This document shows, one piece after another, positions 41,707-45,447 of a stretch of 45,447 nucleotides of DNA. Under the pieces are notes generated by a model. The model was not told the origin of the DNA. It saw only the letters and a list, made by a program, of their open reading frames with translations, and did not search any database. Each line of letters starts with the position of its first letter. Position 1 is the first letter of the stretch. The position numbers and the translations under genes were made by a program. Source of the DNA: Thermatribacter sp964570785 (GTDB taxonomy: Bacteria > Atribacterota > Atribacteria > Atribacterales > Thermatribacteraceae); the NCBI GenBank assembly GCA_964570785.1, contig CAZMZG010000009.1, positions 1-45,447 on the forward strand, read 5' to 3'.

Positions 41707-41953
41707 TGTAGACTTTTTCCATTAGTTGGTTTTGGGATTTTGCAATCGATATCAAAGATTTTCGAAAGATTAATAAATTGACGGTCTGAAGACAGTAACT
41801 TACAATAAGCCCTGGTAGGGTATTCGGAAGAAAGGGTGGGAAAGCTTTTGGGAGTTCAGGTTTGGTTTTGGGCAGGAATCGGGAGATAAAATTAAATCAA
41901 TTTCGTTAATCTGGAGCATCAAATATTTTACTTTAAAGGAAGGAGGAATTTTC

Positions 41954-43765
41954 GTGTCGAGTTCGATTAAGGTATTTCGAGGAGAAAAGAGGTTTGTGGA
42001 AGGTTTTCCCAAAATAGGCATTCGCCCGGTTGTTGATGGGCGTTACGGTGGAGTAAGAGAATCTTTGGAAGGTCAAACCATGCGACTTGCCCGGCTGGTA
42101 GCAGAGTTTTTGGAAAAAAATCTCTTTCTTCCCAATGGAGAGCGCGTGCAGTGTGTTCTGCCAGATCACTGCATTGGTGGTGTTACTGAAGCAAGAATGG
42201 TTGATGAGTTTTTCCGCAAAGAAGGAGTTGGTGTTTCCATAACGGTTACTCCTTGCTGGTGTTATGGTTCGGAGACCATGGATATGTCGAGAGAATTGCC
42301 CAAAGCAGTCTGGGGGTTTAATGGCACCGAGCGTCCTGGAGCAGTATATCTTGCAGCGGTTTCTGCAGCTCACAACCAAAAGGGTTTGCCTGTTTTTAAA
42401 ATTTATGGACAGGACGTGCAGGACAAGGATGATAATTTTATTCCTGAAGATGTGCAGGAGAAGCTCCTCAAATTTGCCCGGGGAGCACTTGCCGTATCTA
42501 TAATGAAAAACAAGTCCTATCTTGCCGTAGGCGGTGTGTCCATGGGTATTGCTGGTTCCATAGTGGATGCGGATTTCTTTGAAGACTATCTTGGTATGCG
42601 GGTTGAATATGTGGATATGACAGAGATTTTAAGACGCATCGAAGAGAAGATTTACGACGAAGAAGAGCTGGAACGAGCTCTTTCCTGGGTAAAAAGGTAT
42701 TGCAAGGAGGGTATGGATCCCAATCCTCCCGAAAAGAGAGTGAGTGCCGAGGTCAAAGAAAAAGTATGGCGTTTTGTGGTTTCTATGGCAATTGTAGTTA
42801 GAGATTTGATGGTGGGAAATCCCAAGCTTAAGGAGAAAGGATTTCCTGAAGAAAGTTTAGGTCACAATGCCATTATTGCTGGTTTTCAGGGTCAGCGACA
42901 CTGGACAGACCACTTCCCTAATGGGGATTTTATGGAAGCTATTTTGAATTCTTCCTTTGATTGGAACGGCTTGCGAGAACCCTACATTCTGGCTACCGAA
43001 AATGATAGCTTGAATGCAGTATGTATGCTCTTTGGACACCTTCTTACCAATACCGCCCAGATTTTTGCTGATGTGCGGACTTACTGGAGCCCCAGGGCTA
43101 TTGAAAGAGTCAGCGGCTGGAAGCCGGAAGGGCTGGCAAGTGGAGGCATTATTCACCTCATTAATTCTGGAGCAGCAGCCCTTGATGGAACTGGAGAAGA
43201 AGAAATCGACGGCAAGCCTGCCATTAAACCCTTCTGGGAAATCACTCCCGAAGAAGTTGAGAGATGTCTTGAAGCAACCCGGTTTTGCTATGCTAATCTG
43301 GGTTATTTCAGAGGAGGAGGATTTTCCAGTCAATTCACCACTCGAGGAGGAATGCCGGTAACCATTTCCCGCATTAACCTGGTTAAAGGTTTGGGGCCAG
43401 TGCTCCAGATAGCCGAAGGGTATACTGTGGAACTCCCTCCTCAGGTTCACAAGGTGCTTAATGAAAGGACTGATCCCACCTGGCCCACTACCTGGTTTGT
43501 GCCCAAGCTTACCGGGAAGAACGCCTTTCGCAGTGTCTATTCAGTGATGGAAAACTGGGGGGCCAATCACTGTTCCATTTGCTATGGGCACGTGGGAGAC
43601 CTTTTCCTGGTCCTTGCTTCGCTGTTGCGCATTCCTGTTAATATGCATAATGTGGAGGAAGAGCGTATTTTCCGGCCCAGTATCTGGAGCACTTTTGGTA
43701 CTGAGGACCTGGAAGGGGCTGATTTCAGGGCCTGTAAGGTGCTGGGGCCGCTTTATAAGAAGTAA
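41954..43765 (+). CDS. fucI: L-fucose isomerase
   Basis: Interconverts L-fucose and L-fuculose (also D-arabinose/D-ribulose in many members), a cytoplasmic Mn2+-dependent enzyme. 603 residues, near the usual 590. GTG at 41954 follows AGGAGG by 7 bases. Family landmarks in order: KIGIRPVVDGRYGGVRESLE, CVLPDHCIGGVTEA, VSMGIAGSIVDADFFEDYLG, GFQGQRHWTDHFPNGDFMEA, FDWNGLREPYILATENDSLN (contains the metal-binding Glu and Asp region) and NWGANHCSICYGHVGDLF (region of the catalytic His). The neighbours do not include a fuculokinase or aldolase, but two FGGY kinases occur elsewhere in the window. Isolated transcription unit ending in a terminator at 43779-43826. The 247 bases upstream show no clear promoter. 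Confidence 0.94.
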   Translation: MSSSIKVFRGEKRFVEGFPKIGIRPVVDGRYGGVRESLEGQTMRLARLVAEFLEKNLFLPNGERVQCVLPDHCIGGVTEARMVDEFFRKEGVGVSITVTPCWCYGSETMDMSRELPKAVWGFNGTERPGAVYLAAVSAAHNQKGLPVFKIYGQDVQDKDDNFIPEDVQEKLLKFARGALAVSIMKNKSYLAVGGVSMGIAGSIVDADFFEDYLGMRVEYVDMTEILRRIEEKIYDEEELERALSWVKRYCKEGMDPNPPEKRVSAEVKEKVWRFVVSMAIVVRDLMVGNPKLKEKGFPEESLGHNAIIAGFQGQRHWTDHFPNGDFMEAILNSSFDWNGLREPYILATENDSLNAVCMLFGHLLTNTAQIFADVRTYWSPRAIERVSGWKPEGLASGGIIHLINSGAAALDGTGEEEIDGKPAIKPFWEITPEEVERCLEATRFCYANLGYFRGGGFSSQFTTRGGMPVTISRINLVKGLGPVLQIAEGYTVELPPQVHKVLNERTDPTWPTTWFVPKLTGKNAFRSVYSVMENWGANHCSICYGHVGDLFLVLASLLRIPVNMHNVEEERIFRPSIWSTFGTEDLEGADFRACKVLGPLYKK

Positions 43766-43778
43766 GTTTCTTAAGTTT

Positions 43779-43826
43779 AGGGAAGGGTAGAACCTTCAAG
43801 AGAGTTTCTTCCCTTCCCTGTTTTTT
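43779..43826 (+). terminator. Rho-independent terminator after fucI
   Basis: AGGGAAGGG (43779-43787) pairs with CCCTTCCCT (43811-43819), and the stem can be extended past one mismatch by AGAA/TTCT. TTTTTT follows at 43821-43826. Stem plus T-run is a classic intrinsic terminator. Confidence 0.85.
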
Positions 43827-43918
43827 CTTTGTTGTTTCTCTACAATTTTTTCTGGTATATTGTTCTACGGTCTTGTTTTGCTGAGATGATAAGGCTTAAA
43901 AGACCCTTTCTGGGAAGG

Positions 43919-45447
43919 TTATTCACATAGCCCACCAACAGTATAGATCTCGGAGCAACCTGACCCTGCTGTGTTTTTGTAGACAATGTTGCTGTAGTAA
44001 GAGATGTTGGCATCAATATACATTCCTCCTCCCATGTTATTGGCGTGGTTATACTGGACGGTATTTTCATGGATGGAGGTTCCACTGTTGGAAGCTGATA
44101 CGTAAATGCCTCCTCCATTATCTGATGCCTGATTATGTTCTATGGTGTTTCCATTAATTTCACAACTGTTAGCTTCGCTGCTTACGTAGATACCACCGCC
44201 GTTTTCCGCTTTATTGTTCAGGATGTTGTTGTTTCTGACTGTGCAGTTTTCGCCTGCTACATACACAGCACTTGAAGAAAAGTTTTGTATGGTGAATCCT
44301 TCAATAATGGCTCCACTTTGAAGAGTTATTCCGGGTGAAGTGTTATTACCATCTATTATGGTTGCATCTCTTCCATCGGTGCTTTTAAGAGTTACGCCTT
44401 CTGATATTGTTATTCCATTTTCGTAATAAATTCCTGGGTTTACTTCGACAGTTTCGCCGGCTTGAGCGCTGGATGTAGCATCACTTATTGTCCTGAAATA
44501 AGCCGCTCGGGTGATATTTTTTATGGGAGGAGTGGTAAAGCTGGCAGTTATGGTAGCATTACCTGCTACCTCATATGAAAGGTGGGGATTGCTACTTCCT
44601 GTGTTCCAGCTTTGAAAATCTCCAGCAAGATCCCGGGCTTCAACGATGATGTTTTTCCCTTCAGGATAATATTGAACAGTTTGGGTTTTAGTTTTTCCGT
44701 TTAAAACCTCTACACCATTAACAAAGATGCTCCCAACATTGATTCCATCGTCGGGGTTAATTTTGAAGGTTATTTCGCGGATGAACCCAAAAACTGCCTG
44801 GATGATCGTGTTCTGAGAGACGGTGAGAGCTATAGAGCAATCGCTTGAGTAATCAGCACCATCAACCACCCACTTTAAAAAGCCATAATTGGTGCTGGGT
44901 GTGGCTTTCAAGTTGAGTACTGTTCCCTGCACGTATTGGTGATTTTCAAACGAAGTGGTGATGCTGCCTTCAAAGTCGTTGTGGGTGACTGGTCTGGATA
45001 CCACAGAGACGTCTATGCTTCCTGAACCCTGAATCTGGAAAGTGAACTCCCTGAGCGGCAGGAAACTGGCAGTTATCGTAGCATCGTTTTGTGGAACGAG
45101 GTAGGTGGTATGGTATTGACTTTTGTCCTGCACTGTTCCAGCACTTGCTGTCCATTGCTGGAACAGGTGCTCTTTTCCCGGTGTAGCCTCAATTTCGAGT
45201 GTCGCTCCGATAGGGAAAGATAAGGACTGATTGGTAACTGCACTGCCAGAAACGTTGATTTCTCCAGAACCCGCCGCAGTAAAGGTAACGTTGCGTGCTT
45301 CAAAATAAACCTGGGAACCAATATCTCCTCCAGCGTGGGTGTTAGTAAGGAGGGCGTTGAAGGCTGTGTAGTTAGGATTAAGCCAGCCGCTGGGAGGGGC
45401 GTAAAAAGCTCGATCCCACAGAATACCATCGCTGGTGATTGTGCTGT
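43919..45447 (-). CDS. Secreted right-handed beta-helix protein with bacterial repeat domains (5' end outside window)
   Basis: On the minus strand one frame stays open from the window edge (first full codon 45445-45443) to the stop at 43921-43919, giving 508 residues of a longer protein. From the visible start: a beta-helix-like end (YAPPSGWLNPNYTAFNALLT), then three repeats of about 75-85 residues of divergent InlB B-repeat type, ending in F-x-x-W plus T-I-T-A-S-F (GKEHLFQQWTASAG / ATITASF; TNYGFLKWVVDGA / TIIQAVF; GDFQSWNTGSS / ATITASF). A right-handed parallel beta-helix follows: TISDATSSAQAGETVEVNPG, then pectate-lyase-like coils IEGFTIQNFSSSAVYV, NILNNKAENGGGIYVSS, TIEHNQASDNGGGIYVS, TVQYNHANNMGGGMYID. 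Likely cell-surface or secreted, carbohydrate binding or lyase; no catalytic residues recognised. Confidence 0.85.
   Translation of the reverse strand, partial: STITSDGILWDRAFYAPPSGWLNPNYTAFNALLTNTHAGGDIGSQVYFEARNVTFTAAGSGEINVSGSAVTNQSLSFPIGATLEIEATPGKEHLFQQWTASAGTVQDKSQYHTTYLVPQNDATITASFLPLREFTFQIQGSGSIDVSVVSRPVTHNDFEGSITTSFENHQYVQGTVLNLKATPSTNYGFLKWVVDGADYSSDCSIALTVSQNTIIQAVFGFIREITFKINPDDGINVGSIFVNGVEVLNGKTKTQTVQYYPEGKNIIVEARDLAGDFQSWNTGSSNPHLSYEVAGNATITASFTTPPIKNITRAAYFRTISDATSSAQAGETVEVNPGIYYENGITISEGVTLKSTDGRDATIIDGNNTSPGITLQSGAIIEGFTIQNFSSSAVYVAGENCTVRNNNILNNKAENGGGIYVSSEANSCEINGNTIEHNQASDNGGGIYVSASNSGTSIHENTVQYNHANNMGGGMYIDANISYYSNIVYKNTAGSGCSEIYTVGGLCE

Noticed and set aside
44060..44260. 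CRISPR-like short repeats
   Set aside because: The similarity comes from repeated N-G-G-G-I-Y-V coding turns of the beta-helix; spacing and sequence vary and the region is coding.
45073..45429. Separate 118-residue minus-strand gene at the window end
   Set aside because: It lies in a different frame from the beta-helix protein, whose repeat-domain frame is open through the whole stretch; its own translation has no recognisable features.
1..45447. Prophage, insertion sequence, tRNA or rRNA genes
   Set aside because: No transposase, integrase, terminal inverted repeats, cloverleaf or rRNA-like sequence was recognised by eye.

Overview
The window reads as a chromosomal segment of an anaerobic, fermentative bacterium, possibly thermophilic. 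Signs are an Rnf complex, many solute transporters (ABC, TRAP and tripartite tricarboxylate), sugar-acid type catabolic enzymes, frequent TTG and GTG starts behind strong purine-rich ribosome binding sites, and no respiratory or oxygen-defence genes apart from one dead methionine sulfoxide reductase. The gene mix fits Atribacterota or a related deep-branching lineage such as Thermotogota-like bacteria. That placement is inference and no marker gene settles it.

Layout. Positions 1-64 hold the tail of a URO-D-like methyltransferase gene whose paralogue lies at 29618-30742. 93-7811 is the alpha-2-macroglobulin / penicillin-binding protein 1C pair; a 100-N assembly gap with identical 55-bp flanks splits the first gene, which reads as one 1784-residue frame once the overlap is collapsed. 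7930-8172 is a dead HD-GYP fragment. 8252-13248 is a sugar ABC importer (binding protein, ATPase, permease) plus an FGGY kinase. 13375-16208 (minus strand) holds a dead msrAB fusion and a Pif1-type helicase with a C-terminal WYL domain.

16500-26640 looks like one co-regulated catabolic region: TRAP transporter dctPQM, an SDR dehydrogenase, a GntR/FCD regulator, tripartite tricarboxylate transporter tctCBA, a metal-ligand-deficient M24-fold protein and a Gfo/Idh/MocA oxidoreductase. The palindrome TGATATATCA, usually followed by GAT, occurs in four intergenic regions here: before dctP, before the GntR gene, before tctC, and (doubled) before a decayed dctP copy at 26687-27582. This is the best candidate for an undescribed unit: a GntR-controlled regulon that pairs two unrelated carboxylate transporter classes with a small set of oxidoreductases.

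27579-29451 (minus) is hflKC. 29618-38474 runs URO-D-like protein, TrkH/KtrB, a lone biotin carboxylase and rnfCDGEAB with overlapping or tightly spaced genes. 38484-40705 holds a second FGGY kinase, a TM1266-type regulator and a small tyrosine-phosphatase-like protein. A small glycine-rich membrane frame without a normal start and a decayed DUF187-type glycosidase follow on the minus strand. 41954-43765 is L-fucose isomerase with a good terminator. 43919 to the window end (minus) is the C-terminal part of a secreted beta-helix protein.

Four broken genes (HD-GYP, msrAB, dctP, DUF187) among otherwise intact operons suggest ongoing gene loss. In three transporter operons a stem-loop follows the binding-protein gene directly, as expected where the binding protein must outnumber the membrane parts.
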